The notes under the pieces are model-generated. The model did no database searches, was not told the origin of the DNA, and saw only the letters and a program-made list of their open reading frames with translations. From Theropithecus gelada (taxonomy: Eukaryota > Chordata > Mammalia > Primates > Cercopithecidae), in assembly GCF_003255815.1 (NCBI RefSeq), contig NC_037680.1:27332326-27396325 (forward strand): 64,000 bases of DNA, read 5' to 3'. The position numbers were made by a program, and so were the translations under genes. Shown one piece after another: positions 1 to 12,153 of this stretch (position 1 is the first letter of the stretch; the number at the start of each line of letters is the position of its first letter).

Positions 1-1500
1 GAGCATAGACTGATATTATTCTTTGAATTTTTCTGTGTTTTCTAGTATCCTGATACCAGGCTCTTATTTTGTTAGCATTTTGAATTGAGAAGTTACAAAC
101 TACATTACTGTAACAATACTTTGCTATTGTTAGTGTATTTTCAGCTAGTTTGCCAAAATTTCACCATCATTTAGGGCTAAATTTACTTTGTCGGAACTAT
201 CACTGTGGTAATTATGGATGCCTAATGGTTTTGCTAATGTAATAAGTGATGTGAGTGGTCTGCTCATATGGTTTGAAATCCCTTGCCATTTTGTGCACAT
301 CTGCCTTCCAAAGGCCAGCTCCTGTAAGCCTTTGAGCTTCTAGAAGCCACTAGGGGAAGACCTTAAGCAATGATTGGCAGGTTTCAGCATACAAACACAC
401 TAACTTCTTTGGCCCTTACTTAATCAATTCTAAGGCACGTGCCTATACTATTTGTCAGAGTTTCCTCTACAGGATTAAGCTTCAGTTGGCCCCTGTGATT
501 GCTATCTTAATATATTAGCTGCCTTCCCTTCTGTTATCATGTTCCCCACTCCCCTGTCCATTTACTGAGACCCTCCCAAATAACTTATCTTCACTCATTC
601 CTTGTCTCAGAGTCAGCTTCTGGAGGAACTCCAACTAAGACAACTACCTAATTAACCCAACAATTAGAATCATTCACATTTAGACTGATGTTAATTTATT
701 TTACACTGTTACAATAAATTGTTTAGAAAAAAATTGACAATTTTTCTAAATTGCTATAAGGGTGATCTGTTTGAATTTATCTGAGATGTAAAATATTTAG
801 GATGACAGATCTTTTTTCATTTTTTTGTGACACAACATTGTTAAAATTGCTGGCTATCAAATACTAATAAAAATTAGCAATAGTGTGTGAGTAAAAGGGT
901 GTTACATGGTCACTCTTTTATTAGCATTCTAAACATAATTTTTAGTAAAATCAATATAAGTAATAAAGTCTTAACACTGATAGAAGTAACGAAAAATACA
1001 TTCTAACAAACAGAAAAGAATATAATTCTAACAAAAAGTTTATATAGATCTATAGTCTAAACTAAAATGAACCTTAATACCTCTAAAATGCTCAAATGTA
1101 AATGTTTAGGGGCACCTAAAAATGCCAAAGAACTGAAAACAATAAAAAATGGTAAAGAAATAAGATCCTAAGACACTAAAAACTATTATTCAGAGAACTT
1201 AATGTACCAAATAAACTAATAAAATATTTAACAGCCACCTTGATACTAAAAGTAAGATGTAATAAAATACTCAAATGAAAGTATTAAGACAATCCACTTT
1301 ATATCTCCACCCATCTTATCTGTCTTGGCCTGCTTTTCCTCAAACCACCAGCATGTTAAGATAATTCAGTATATTTTTCTTGTTCTTTTGCTTAATTTGA
1401 CCAGTTTTGTTTATATCACAAGTTGAGAAACTGCCACGTATTTTTTCTAAATGTTTTGATTTTTTAAAAATGTTCTTTTATACTTCAAATAACTCCAAAG
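1..1500. other. AT-rich sequence, no gene seen
   Basis: I see no convincing coding exon or recognisable young repeat here. The stretch around 540-640 has the look of an old interspersed repeat end (pyrimidine-rich, ending in a 'ccaactaagacaac' motif), but I cannot assign a family. The rest is A/T-rich with stops in all frames. Confidence 0.5.
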
Positions 1501-1705
1501 ACATTGCAGTATAATGAATAGGATCATAGGTCTTAGAGCCTAAGCATGGACCTTAGGCCCATTCCTGGGTCCAATCCTGGCTCTGACACTTTCTTGCTAA
1601 GTGACCCAAAGCACTTTACTTCTTCTCTTAGCTTTGATTTCCAGCTGTTAATTTGGGGATGATCAGAGCATACTATCCATAAAGTTGCTTTGAGAATTAA
1701 ATAAC

Positions 1706-2004
1706 TTTTTTTTTTTTCCCCCAAGACGGAGTTTCGCTCTTGTTGCCCAGGCTGGAGTTCAATGGTGTGATCTTGGCTCACTGCAACCTCCGCTTTCCGG
1801 GTTCAAGTGATTCTCCTACCTCAGCCTAGCAAGTAGCTGGGATTACGGGCATGTGCCGCCACGCCTGGCTAATTTTGTATTTTTAGTGGAAACGGTGTTT
1901 CTCCATGTTAGTCGGGCTTGTCTGGAACTCCCCAGCTCAGGTGATCCGTCTGCCTCAGCCTCCTAAAGTGCTGGGATTACAGGCGTGAGCCACCATACCC
2001 GGCC
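1706..2004 (-). mobile_element. Alu SINE, antisense, in MIR
   Basis: It opens with a T run (the poly(A) tail of the opposite strand) and reads through 'gagtttcgctcttgttgccc' and 'ggctcactgcaacctcc' to 'gccaccatacccggcc'. A 16-bp target-site duplication, gagaattaaataactt, lies at 1692-1707 and 2005-2020. A third copy of that sequence follows at 2042-2057. The overall form fits AluS, with scattered substitutions. Confidence 0.92.
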
Positions 2005-2072
2005 GAGAATTAAATAACTTGTGTACAATATATGCCCGGCCGAGAATTAAATAACTTAAGTGTACAATATTT
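1998..2072. repeat. Tandem duplication of Alu 5' junction (about 37 bp x 2)
   Basis: The last seven bases of the antisense Alu (cccggcc), the target-site duplication and the following 'gtgtacaatat' occur at 1998-2034 and again at 2035-2072. The second copy has a 2-base insertion. The unit spans the Alu-host junction, so the duplication happened after the Alu inserted. Confidence 0.85.
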
Positions 2073-2391
2073 AGAATAGTGCTTGATGTGTATGAATGTT
2101 CAATAAATGTTCAATTTTTTTCATGTAGAAACAATGTATTATGGGTGAAATTAGAATTTATAAAGTTGAGTTGAGATAAAAAGTGGTTGACATATATAAC
2201 CACTTTTATATAATGATTAGTATGGGGAAAATGCATTCTAATTACCAGACTACTGACTTCAAAAATGAGTGTTTGAAACACAACTCGTTTGTAAAATACT
2301 ACATTTTTTACTAATTTTTTCATGTAGTGTTTACTATTTTTCTAGTAAGGCAAAGGAAAAGTGAATGGTATGCCTTCTGGGTGCATATCAG

Positions 2392-2578
2392 CACTTTTAT
2401 GTCATTGCATGTAATCCACAAACAGTCCTACTAGGTAGCTAGTAAGAACTTCGTTTAAAAGGAGGAAGTTGAAATTTTAGAAGGGTCCAGGGATTTACTC
2501 AGATAGTAGCCCTGTTGTAATGTAGCCTCTTTAACTCCAAGCTCAAAGCTTCTGCTACTGTCTTCTGTTATTAACAGG
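2392..2578 (-). repeat. MIR SINE fragment, antisense
   Basis: The order 'atgtaatccacaaacagtcc', 'taggtagctag', 'ggaggaagttgaaa', 'gatttactcagatagta' follows the reverse complement of the MIR body (aligned loosely, with many substitutions). It is heavily diverged, so the ends are approximate. Confidence 0.5.
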
Positions 2579-3058
2579 AGAGAGGTTTGATACATGTAAC
2601 AACTGTTATGCTACAGGCACCAACCATTCTGGCATCACAGTGGATGCCAGAATACTAGAGGATCCCTGCTGTACCAGGTGTCAACTTTAGGGAATATGGA
2701 GGTGTGTTGGTGGGGGTAGGGTCCATAGAGAAGGGGACATTTGGAGAGCTTGGAGCAGTGGCTATTTTCCAACCAATATTTAAGTATTATATTATTTATT
2801 ATTTTAACAACTAGTACAGCCACACTGTTCTTTCTGACCAAACATTAGCCTTATCAAAATTTTGATATAACTAGTGTTATTATTAAGTATAAGAAAAAAT
2901 TTAAGGACCACATTAATTTTTGTTTTCATGTTATTTCTATGAGATGTTTTTAGGACCAGGCATAATTGAGAATTTCTTCCTTGTAATTCTTGCTAAACCC
3001 TAAGTACGTAAATATTTGGTCCTGTTTCACTTACATTGATTGATTAATCACTGGTTGT

Positions 3059-3200
3059 TTCAGTTCATTTCCTGTTGCCGTAGCAAAAATACCTGAGACT
3101 GGGTAATTGATAAGAAAAGATAAATATTTCTTACAGTTCTGAAGGCTAGGAAGTCTAAGACTGAGCAGCCAACATCTGGTGAGGGCCTTCTTGCCTTTAT
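3059..3200 (-). mobile_element. ERVL-MaLR LTR fragment (MST-like), antisense
   Basis: The segment contains 'aaatacctgagactgggtaa', 'cttacagttctgaaggct' and 'catctggtgagggccttctt', the reverse complement of the 3' part of MST/MLT-type LTRs. Only about 140 bp is left; the U3 part is missing. No internal retroviral sequence is attached. Confidence 0.6.
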
Positions 3201-3204
3201 TATT

Positions 3205-6200
3205 TTCAGCCATTTTTTAAAAACATTATGAACTTACAGTAATTTAGAGGAAGAAGCTTACATATTAATGTACTCTGTCCAAAATATTTCTTAAACTATT
3301 ATAAATATCATAAAGGACTTTATTGTTTACTTGTTTTCCAAATGTGAATTTGTCTCATTTATAACTTTCCTCTTGTTACATATTCTTTATCATCAAAGAA
3401 GAATAAAACATTGTTACCTAACAATCTACATACTATCTGCTCAAATTTGCTAAAAGATCCAATCTCTTTATTTTGTAATTTGGAAGCAACACAAATCACT
3501 GATTATATTTGTTCCTCTTTTATCTTTTTTATATGGTAGAAAATTTATTTGAATTACACATGTTAGACAGTGAATATATTTTCTTCATTTATATTGTAAT
3601 ATTACATAGAATGTCATTCATTTCATTCTAATGCTTTTAGCCTAAACCATATGAAATTACCAATATTTGACATTTTTACCAATAAAAAGGACAATTTCAC
3701 CAATTCAACCCAATTTAGAAGCATATATTGCCAAAAATATTGAGTACTTCAGAGGTAATCTTTTTATTATCTCCGTTTATGAAGTGAATGCTTAATTTTT
3801 GTTTCAGTTATTAATGGTTAGTTGTTCTCTGTTGCAACTAGCCAATGAATAGATGTTTTTATATATTTTATATTTTATTTTTCCTGAAAATCATACTAAG
3901 ATTAATTTACATGTATTGATTTGCAGTCTTCTGTGCCAATTTAAGATTCTATGTAACATATTTTTATATAGGGCATATTTTATTATAAATATCTATATCT
4001 ATATCTGCAACAATATCTACAGCTGTATTCTTAGTGCCATAAAATCACAAGAAAATCATAGCATTATAAAGGCCAGCAACATAGGGAACATTTAATATTT
4101 GATTAGTTCTAAGTAGCATTTGAGGCTATGTGTGAGAGGCAGTATTAAGCCTTAAATCACTCATATGGAGCAAAATGGCTGATAATATTTTGGTTTAAAC
4201 GTTTGAATAGTTATTTTTCTGCATCGTCATTTCAGTTCATTATAAACAGAGAAGATTCAGCAAGTTTCTGGAAATACTTAACATACTTCACATTTTATTT
4301 TATGGCTTTTGAATTGTCACCTATGAAATCTAAAATTATGTTCCATTTATTTTTTTGTGTATCTTAAAAAACTTGACAGGACAATTCTCTAAATGTAAAA
4401 AAAAAAAAAAATCTGATAAACAAGAATGACTTAGAAGTTCTTTATGGTTGCACTTGCTCATATTCAGATTTTATTTTTTGATTTGTGAATTATCATCAAG
4501 TCAATAATGGCCCCATCTTTGTTTACTCCTGTACATAATTTGTATAATCCAGACATCTTTTTTTGCTTATAAGGGTTTTATTTTCATGTCAGTGTGTTAT
4601 TTTCCCTGTCTAAACTCTTCATTATTTGTCAGATTGGCATAATATTGTGCTGCTCTGGGTAAGATTTGAAATATTATTCTCTTCTGGTAAAAGATATCTG
4701 TTTCTAGACATGATAAAAATCAGGCATTACTGCTGGCTTACAGAATTCCTTACATAAAATGGTTTCTTTTACTGTTATGAGTGCCTGCACCAAAAATCTA
4801 CAGAAACTCAGAGCCTAGTGTTTCTCCCCAGTGCTGGCTGTTTTGATGCTGTAGTCACATTAACTTACCTAGTTTTCCTACATCACTGAGTATAATATGA
4901 TACTCCTGTTCTTCTGTATATTTGCATTTTCTCTGCCTCTCATTTAATTTTTAAGTATTTTCACATGAGGGTACTTCTCCACCTCCTTGCACAGAGTTCT
5001 GACACCTCTCCCTGCTATGTTTTTGTGTGTGTATGTGCCTACTGGAAATTGTTGGAATTATTTGTACCTATTGGAATTTGTTTTAGTTATGTCAGAAATT
5101 TTCATTTTGTTTTGTTTTCTTCTGCATTTCTTTATTTTATAACTTCTTAATTTATTCCTAAGATGTAGCTACTTGCATTTTTTTTTCTTTTGCTGGCTGA
5201 AGTGTTTTCGCTTGAGGATTTATTAATGAGGATTCTTTATTTGGGGGTTTTGTTTCTGTTTTTTTGATAATTTTTAAAGTCACATAGGCTGAAGTACGCA
5301 TCATCTAAAAGATTATGCTTTACATTCTCAATGTCATAAATACTGGACAGAGATTGTTTATATAAAGTCTTATAACAAATTTGATCTTTGCATATAAGCA
5401 ATTTATTTGCTAATTTTAATCATCTATAGCTGCATTTTGACGCTACTCCTTTAAAACATATCTACAGGAAAATAATTTTTAGTCTTTATGTCCATTAAAT
5501 GGTATTTATTTAAAAATTTTTTCTATAAATTAATTCAAATATATCTGCCCTCTAATTCGTTCCCCTCAAATTAGTCTTATCAAATACTGATTCATGAGTC
5601 TACCATATCTTATTGTTTAAACTTATATGATTTCCTTTTGTTTTTATACAGAGAATGTCTTCTAAGTAGATTTTAAGCTCTGATTCAATATTTTCTGCTT
5701 TAGCTCCTACAACACCCTAGTGGTTTGTTCTGTTGAACATACTGGAGTCACTGTTAGACCTATTCATTTCTTTGCTACTACCATATAAATAAAGGATTGT
5801 GGTCTACATTCTAGATTTTTTTTTAAGCATTGAAGACGATTTATAATAGCTTAATGAAATGTATCTTTATAATAGTGTTTTTCTTGGAATGGTAGTGTGT
5901 TACATGTCCAGTGCCCAAAAATGTTATCATTGTACCATTAAAATACTAGAAAATATGTGAACGTCCTTTAGGATCTCCTAATTTTTATTGATAAAGACAA
6001 CAGCACATCCCTCCGTCCTCTTCCCACTCCAGAGTCAGGGACCCATTTTCTATTTTATCACCAACAAGAATGTCATTTTTTTGTTGAGCCAAATCCCAAA
6101 TCTTTTGCTGTTTTTTATCTGGTGATTTGTTTGTTTGCTTGCTTTATTTTGTTTGTAATGGTGGCCCACCACCAATTTATTATGTTTGTTTTTGCTTTGG

Positions 6201-6276
6201 GGTTAGTTAAATATGTTAGGTAATGGACTGCTGACTGGTAAAACTAATGCCTATATTTTACCATATTGCTTAAGCC
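3205..6276. other. AT-rich sequence, no gene seen
   Basis: About 3 kb of A/T-rich DNA without a repeat I can name or a coding exon I can support. The longest frame here (80 codons at 3853-4095) is low-complexity and hydrophobic from the AT bias. A 14-bp A run lies near 4400. Ancient, heavily diverged repeats may be present. Confidence 0.45.
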
Positions 6277-6375
6277 TATATATATATACACACACACACA
6301 CACACTTTAAGTTTACATATATACTTTAAGCCTATATATATATACACACACACACTTTAAGTATATATATACACT
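6277..6375. repeat. Compound (TA)n(CA)n microsatellite at L1 tail
   Basis: Alternating TA and CA runs, with the motif 'ctttaag' recurring four times between them. The final 'ctttaag' is the start of the antisense L1 3' end ('actttaagttctaggg'). The block therefore looks like a repeatedly duplicated L1 tail/3'-end junction rather than an independent microsatellite. Confidence 0.7.
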
Positions 6376-6563
6376 TTAAGTTCTAGGGTACATGTGCACA
6401 ACATGCAGGTTTGTTACATATGTATTCGTGTGCCATATTGGTGTGCTGTACCCATTAACTCGTCATTTACATTAGGTATATCTCCTAATGCTATGCCTCC
6501 CCTCTCCCCCTCCCCACAATAGTCCCCAGTGTGTGATGTTCCCCTTCCTGTGTCCAAGTGATC

Positions 6564-8280
6564 TCATTGTTCAATTCCCACCAATGATGAGAACATGCGA
6601 TGTTTGGTTTTCTGTTCTTGCGATAGTTTGCTGACAATGATGGTTTCCAGCTTCATCCACGTCCCTACAAAGGACACAAACTCATCCCTTTTTATGGCTG
6701 CATAGTATCCCATGGTGTACATGTGCGACATTTTATTAATCCAGTCTGTCACTGATGGATATTTGGGTTGAATCCAAGTCTTTGCTATTGTGAATAGTGC
6801 CGCAATAAACATACGTGTGCATGTGTCTTTATAGCAGCATGATTTATAATCCTTTGGGTATGTCCCCAGTAATGGGATGGCTGGGTCAAATGGCATTTCT
6901 AATTCTAGATCCTTGAGGAGTCGCCACACTGTCTTCCACAATGGTTGAACTAGTTTAAGTCCCATCAACAGTGTAAAAGTGTTCCTATTTCTCCACATCC
7001 TCTCCAGCACCTGTTGTTTCCTGACTTTTTAATGATCGCCATTCTAACTGTGTGAGATGGTATCTCATTGTGGTTTTGATTTGCATTTCTCTGATGGCCA
7101 GTGATGATGAGCATTTTTTCATGTGTCTGTTGGCTGTATGAATGTCTTCTTTTGAGAAGTGTCTGTTCATATCCTTTGCCTGCTTTTTGATGGGGTTGTT
7201 TTTTTCTTGTCAATTTGTTTGAGTTTTTTGTAGGTTCTGGATATTAGCCCTTTGTCAGATGAGTAGATTGCAAAACTTTTCTCCCATTCTGTAGGTTGTC
7301 TGTTCACTCTGATGGTAGTTTCTTTTGCTGTGCAGAAGCTCTTTAGTTTAATTAGATCCTTTTTTTCAATTTTGGCTTTTGTTGCCATTGCTATTGGTGT
7401 TTTAGACATGAAGTCCTTGCCCATGCCTATGTCCTGAATGGTATTGCCTAGGTTTTCTTCTAGGGTTTTTATGGTTTTAGGTCTAACATTTAAGTCTCTA
7501 ATCCATCTTGAATTAATTTTCATATAAGGAGTAAGGAAAGGATCCAGTTTCAGCTTTCTACTTATGGCTAGCCAATTTTCCCAGCACCATTTATTAAATA
7601 GGGAATCCTTTCCCCATTTCTTGTTTTTGTCAGGTTTGTCAAAGATCAGATGACTGTAGATGTGTGGTATTATTTCTGAGGGCTCTGTTCTGTTCCATTG
7701 GTCTATATCTCTATTTCGGTACCAGCACCATGCTGTTTTGGTTACTGTAGCCTTGTAGTATAGTTTGAAGTCAGGTAGCATGATGCCTCCAGCTTTGTTC
7801 TTTTGCCTTAGGATTGTCTTGGCAATGCGGGGTCTTTTTTGGTTCCATATGAAGTTTAAAGCAGTTTTTTCCAATTCTGTGAAGAAAGTCATCGGTAGCT
7901 TAATGGGTATGGTATTGAATCTGTAAGTTATCTTGGGCAGTATGGCCCTTTTCACAGTATTGATTTTTCCTATCCATGAGCATGGTATGTTCTTCCATTT
8001 GTTTGTGTCCTCTTTTATTTCACTGAGCAGTGGTTTGTAGTTCTCCTTGAAGAGGTCCTTCACATCCCTTGTAGTTGGATTCCTAGGTATTTTATTCTGT
8101 TTGAAGCTATTGTGAATGGGAGTTCATTCATGATTTGGCTCTCTGTCTGTTATTGGTGCATAAGAATATTTGTGATTTTTGCACATTGATTTTGTATCCT
8201 GAGATTTTGCTGCAGTTGCTTATCAGCTTAAGGAGATTTTGGACTGAGATGATGGGTTTTTCTAAATATACAATCATGTC
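6564..8280 (-). pseudogene. L1 ORF2 3' half, broken
   Basis: L1 ORF2 encodes the endonuclease/reverse transcriptase that copies L1 RNA into DNA at the target site. This segment begins just after the FA of the FADD reverse-transcriptase motif (DMIVYLEKPI) and runs through thumb and C-terminal regions, including the cysteine-containing 'CWRGCGEIGTLLHC' stretch, to the C-terminus near 6564. Frames change near 8063-8130, 7167 and 6985, so no full product is possible. It is a dead fragment. Confidence 0.85.
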
Positions 8281-8935
8281 GGTACAAGGAGGAGCTGGTA
8301 CCATTCCTTCTGAAACTATTCCAATCAATAGAAAAAGAGGGAATCCTCCCTAACTCATTTTACGAGGCCAACATCATCCTGATACCAAAGCCTGGCAGAG
8401 ACACAACAAAAAAAGAGAATTTTAGACCAATATCCCTGATGAACATCGATGCAAAAATCCTCAATAAAATACTGGCAAACCGAATCCAGCAGCACATCAA
8501 ACAGCTTATCCACCTTGCTCAAGTGGGCTTCATCCCTGGAATGCAAGGCTGGTTCAACATATGCAAATCAATAAACATAATCCAGCGTATAAATAGAACC
8601 AAAGACAAAAACCACATGATTATCTCAATAGATGCAGAAAAGGCCTTTGAAAAAATTCAGCAGCCCTTCATGCTAAAAACTCTCAATAAATTAGGTATTG
8701 ATGGGACGTATGTCAAAATAATAAGAGCTATTTATGACAAACCCACAGCCAATATTATACTGAATGGGCAAAAACTGGAAGCATTCCCTTTGAAAACTGG
8801 CACAAGACAGGGATGCCCTCTCTCACCACTCCTATTCAACACAGTGTTGGAAGTTCTGGCTAGGGCAATCGGGCAAGAGAAAGAAAAAAAGAGTATTCAA
8901 TTAGGAAAAGAAGAAGTCAAATTGTCCCTGTTTGC
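8281..8935 (+). pseudogene. L1 ORF2 fingers/palm, inverted segment
   Basis: This encodes L1 reverse-transcriptase residues from 'YKEELVPF'-like sequence through 'ISIDAEKAFEKIQQPF' and 'TGTRQGCPLSPLLFN', ending at 'KLSLFA'. The longest frame opens at 8439. It stops being L1 at 8935, where the FADD motif would continue, because the rest of the element lies in the opposite orientation to the left. A frameshift in the A run near 8408-8415 separates its beginning from the main frame. Confidence 0.88.
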
Positions 8936-9529
8936 TTTAGACCTTTTTAAAAATCATGATACCCTGTTAAGTACTTATTGGTTTCTTTTGGCTGCATCCA
9001 AAAGGGGGCAGTACAACTTTGGTGTTTAATTTGTGAAAGTGTTTTTTTCTTGTTTGCTCCTACAAGTTCTAGTGATGGCTAATTCATCAAATCATAGAAT
9101 TGGAAGAGACCTTCAAGGCTACCATGATGCAGAAGGAATTTAAATATGCCCTCCGGTTAAATTCCTTCTTCAATAGCCCTGTCTCTTACCCAGTAATTTC
9201 ATCCATATTTTTAGGATAAACCTGAACAGTGAAATCAGCAGTAGTTGTCACTGTTGCATTTCTTCCCTTCCCTTCTTTTTTCTCCTCTATAGAACTTTCT
9301 AGCACTGAAAAATAATTTCTGGCATTCTAGAAATGTAGACAATTCCTGTTGGTGGTCATAATGAGAAAAAGAGGAATATGATATTTGAGAAAAGTAAACG
9401 AAGATGATGTCAGTGGTAGTGATTTTTTAAGGAAGTCATGAAAATGATAAAGTGGGAAAGTAAACCTGGGATTTCAAACTGCACTCCATTGGTACCAGTG
9501 AGGAGGTATTTACTGTTAGAAATGTGTAC
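8936..9529. other. Unassigned sequence
   Basis: No coding exon is apparent. The stretch 'catagaattggaagagacctt' near 9095 resembles the start of ancient MIR3/L3-type repeats, but the match is too short to call. Confidence 0.35.
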
Positions 9530-9692
9530 TAGCTGGGCATGGTGGCACACATCTGGAGTCCAAGCTACTTGGGAGGCCTAGGTGGAAGGATCATTTGAGC
9601 CTAAGAGGCCAAGGCTGTGGTGAGCCACGATTGCACTATTACAGTCCAGCCTGGGTGCCAGAGCAAAACCCTGTCTCAAATTAAAAAATAAG
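9530..9692 (+). mobile_element. Alu monomer (FRAM or AluJ right arm)
   Basis: A single Alu arm: 'gctgggcatggtggcacaca', 'gctacttgggaggcc', 'gtgagccacgattgcac', 'agcctgggtgccagagc', ending in an A-rich tail. The left arm is absent, so it is either a free right monomer or a 5'-truncated old Alu. Confidence 0.8.
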
Positions 9693-11361
9693 AAATGTGT
9701 CAGAGAGACCACTGAGTAAGGACTCAGTGCAGCAAGAAACAGAACCTGAGAAGATATAAAGAGAAGTTAGTATAAACATACTAGTCATAAATTTCTAAAG
9801 GTGCCAATATTTGGATGGAAGCAGACAGTAAGGTTGTGTGTATATATATATATATATATTCCAAAAGTAAAGGAGCTTCATAAGCATTTCTATAACACTT
9901 CCCAGAGGACGTTCTTGAAAGGTACTAGCAAGAATGGAAAAATAAATGGAAATTATCCCTAAAGTTAAAATATGTGAAATGTCATTGATCATATCTTTAG
10001 TTTGCTATCCTTTTAAAAATTTTGTTTTAGTGACTGTATGCCTATTGACATAGACTTTCATGTTCACATGATCTTAATCACCTAATTCTGTTTTTCTTCA
10101 CAATATATTAGTTTTCTCAACCTTGAGTTCTTGATCCAGAGGGATTTTCAAGAAACCTTATTTTTGAAGTCAGGGAGAAACTATATAGAATTAGAGTAAT
10201 GAATGAGCTTCCAGCTTATTCACTGAGTTCCAGCCTTATTAAATCATTAATGTCAACAAGCCCAATATATTGATAAGGTACATGTTCTTGGAACTATATT
10301 TGATAAAACATTGTACTTCTTTCTCTCAGAAAAAGCTCTCAAGATGTTTGCATACAAGTTACACAAAAATCACTCACTGGTCTTCCCCAAGTAATGGATA
10401 TAACAAAGGTGGGCTCTCAGAACCAAACTGCTTATTTATTCCAGCTGAAGAGATCCCCTGTGTGGATCTGATAGACATTCTTAGGAAATGCTTGTGAGGA
10501 AAAAAGGAGTGTTTCTTTTTAAATCTCTAATGAAAATATTTCATTTAATGTTAATACTCTGAATAGCCTGGTTATTATGAACTTTCACAGATATATTTCA
10601 TTTCTTTGTACTTTTTTTCAGTGAGCTCACATTCCACTGAAGCCATATTGTCTGGGCAAGTTGCAAGAGGGGTAAACACAAAGTTTAATTTGGTGAACAG
10701 GATTTAGAATTACCTTTGGTTCTTTGTTTCTGAAAGTGACCTGCTCATACCCAATAAGGGATTCTTCTTCTCTTTGCAACAAAAGGATAATAGTTGCATT
10801 AAAATCATTTTAAAGTAATTTAAGGCCCACTAAGAGAGTAATCTGGAATAAACCTACTAATAGTCTGAATTAGTACTAAGTAGTGGCTGAAATATGCTTA
10901 GGCTAAAATCATTCTCTGTGATAAATACAGTAAAAACAATTGATAAAACAAATCTTCTGTGGATTGCATGATTAGAGCTATGGTTATACTGAAGAAATTT
11001 GGAATATTTTAAAAAGCAAATATAAGCTAAAAAGATTTTTAATTCTTTGAATATTTGATTCCTGTTGAAATGAAAGATTCTTTGCAGTTTTATTTTATTT
11101 TATAACTTCTTGCTATGATCGGTTTCCATTCAACCATGTATGATATTTGTGAATTAGAATTTTTTTTAAAAGTCACCTATCAGATCAGAATGACTGGGAT
11201 CTTGAAGGCTATGAGAAAGTTGCATAATACTAATACTATGAAAACAATCACTTACAAACGTTTATGATTTGATATAATCCAATAGCTCAGAGAAGTAGAA
11301 AGCATATTTTCTTTCTATATGAATTGCCATGTTTTAAAACTAGAATGAAATTTTATTGGAA
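9693..11361. other. Unassigned AT-rich sequence
   Basis: I see no gene here. A 75-codon frame at 10270-10497 has no recognisable motif and no supporting codon pattern. A short (TA)n run sits at about 9840-9859. Confidence 0.4.
9835..9859. repeat. (TG)n(TA)n microsatellite
   Basis: A short 'gtgtg' followed by about ten TA units. It is a simple repeat prone to length change and is not part of a recognised element. Confidence 0.85.
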
Positions 11362-11856
11362 TGAAATGAAAGAGAAGACATTACAACTGATTCTACAGAA
11401 AGAGAATGGATCGTAAGAGACGACTATGAACAATTCTACACCAACCAATTAGATAATCTACAAGTGGATAAATGCCTAGACATATGCAGCCTATGAAGAC
11501 TGAATATGAAGAAACAGAAAATCTAAACATACCAATGACAAGTAAGGAGATGGAATTAGTAATCAAAATCTCTCATCAAAGAAAAGCCCAGGACCTGATG
11601 GCTTATAGCTAAATTCTATCAAACGTTTAAAGTAGAACTAATACCAGTCCTTCTCAAACTCTTCCAAAAAATCAAAGAAGAGATAATACTTTCAGACTCT
11701 TTTTATGAGGCTAGCATTACTCTGATACCAAAGCCAGACAAGGACCTTACAAAAAAAGAAAATTACAGGCCAGTATCCTTATGTGTGTATTATGCAAATA
11801 TCCTCAACAAAATACTAGCAAACCAAATTCAACAACGCATTAAAAATGTCATCCAC

Positions 11857-12153
11857 GGCCGGGCGCAGTGGCTCAAGCCTGTAATCCCAGCACTTTGGGC
11901 GGCCGAGACGGGCGGATCACGACGTCAGGAGATCGAGACCATCCTGGCTAACCCGGTGAAACCCCGTCTCTACTAAAAAATACAAAAAAACTAGCCGGGC
12001 GAGGTGGCGGGCGCCTGTAGTCCCAGCTACTCGGGAGGCTGAGGCAGGAGAATGGCGTGAACCCGGGAGGCGGAGCTTGCAGTGAGCTGAGATCTGGCCA
12101 CTGCACTCCAGCCTGGGCGACAGAGCAAGACTCCATCTCAAAAAAAAAAAAAA
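11857..12153 (+). mobile_element. AluY, Old World monkey type (AluYRa-like), in L1
   Basis: A full-length young Alu with few changes, flanked by a short target duplication (tcatcca at 11849-11855 and 12154-12160). Diagnostic differences from human AluY are 'gctcaagcctgtaatcc' (human 'gctcacgcctg'), 'gccgagacggg', 'aaaactagccgggcgaggtg' and 'gagctgagatctggccactg'. From memory this combination marks cercopithecid AluY subfamilies. Confidence 0.9.

Larger units (their letters stand above)
1501..2110 (+). repeat. MIR SINE, split by an Alu
   Basis: The left part (1501-1707) follows the MIR order: 'cagtataatgaatag', then 'ccaatcctggctctgacactt', then 'ctaagtgaccc', then 'gagaattaaataactt'. The right part resumes at about 2042 and ends in 'ttcaataaatgttc', the usual MIR tail. 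An antisense Alu sits between them. MIRs are ancient tRNA-derived SINEs, so this is old sequence interrupted by a primate-age insertion. Confidence 0.75.
6362..8935 (-). mobile_element. LINE-1, 5'-inverted (twin-primed)
   Basis: From 6362 to 8280 the sequence is an antisense L1PA-type 3'UTR and ORF2 end. From 8281 to 8935 it continues as the upstream part of the same ORF2 in the sense direction. In element coordinates the + segment ends at 'ctgtttgc' (8935) and the - segment begins with the complement of 8280 ('gacatgattg'). Only about four bases of ORF2 are lost between them. This head-to-head arrangement is the known product of twin priming. I could not identify a clear target-site duplication. 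Confidence 0.9.

Noticed and set aside
7167..8063. A 298-codon open frame, the second longest in the window, as a host gene
   Set aside because: It is L1 ORF2 thumb/C-terminal sequence (KMAILPK-like and TLPDFKLYYKA-type motifs) within a dead, twin-primed L1.
10270..10497. A 75-codon frame as a small gene
   Set aside because: No recognisable domain, no conserved context and no promoter; equal-length chance frames are common here. Conservation data would be needed to revive it.
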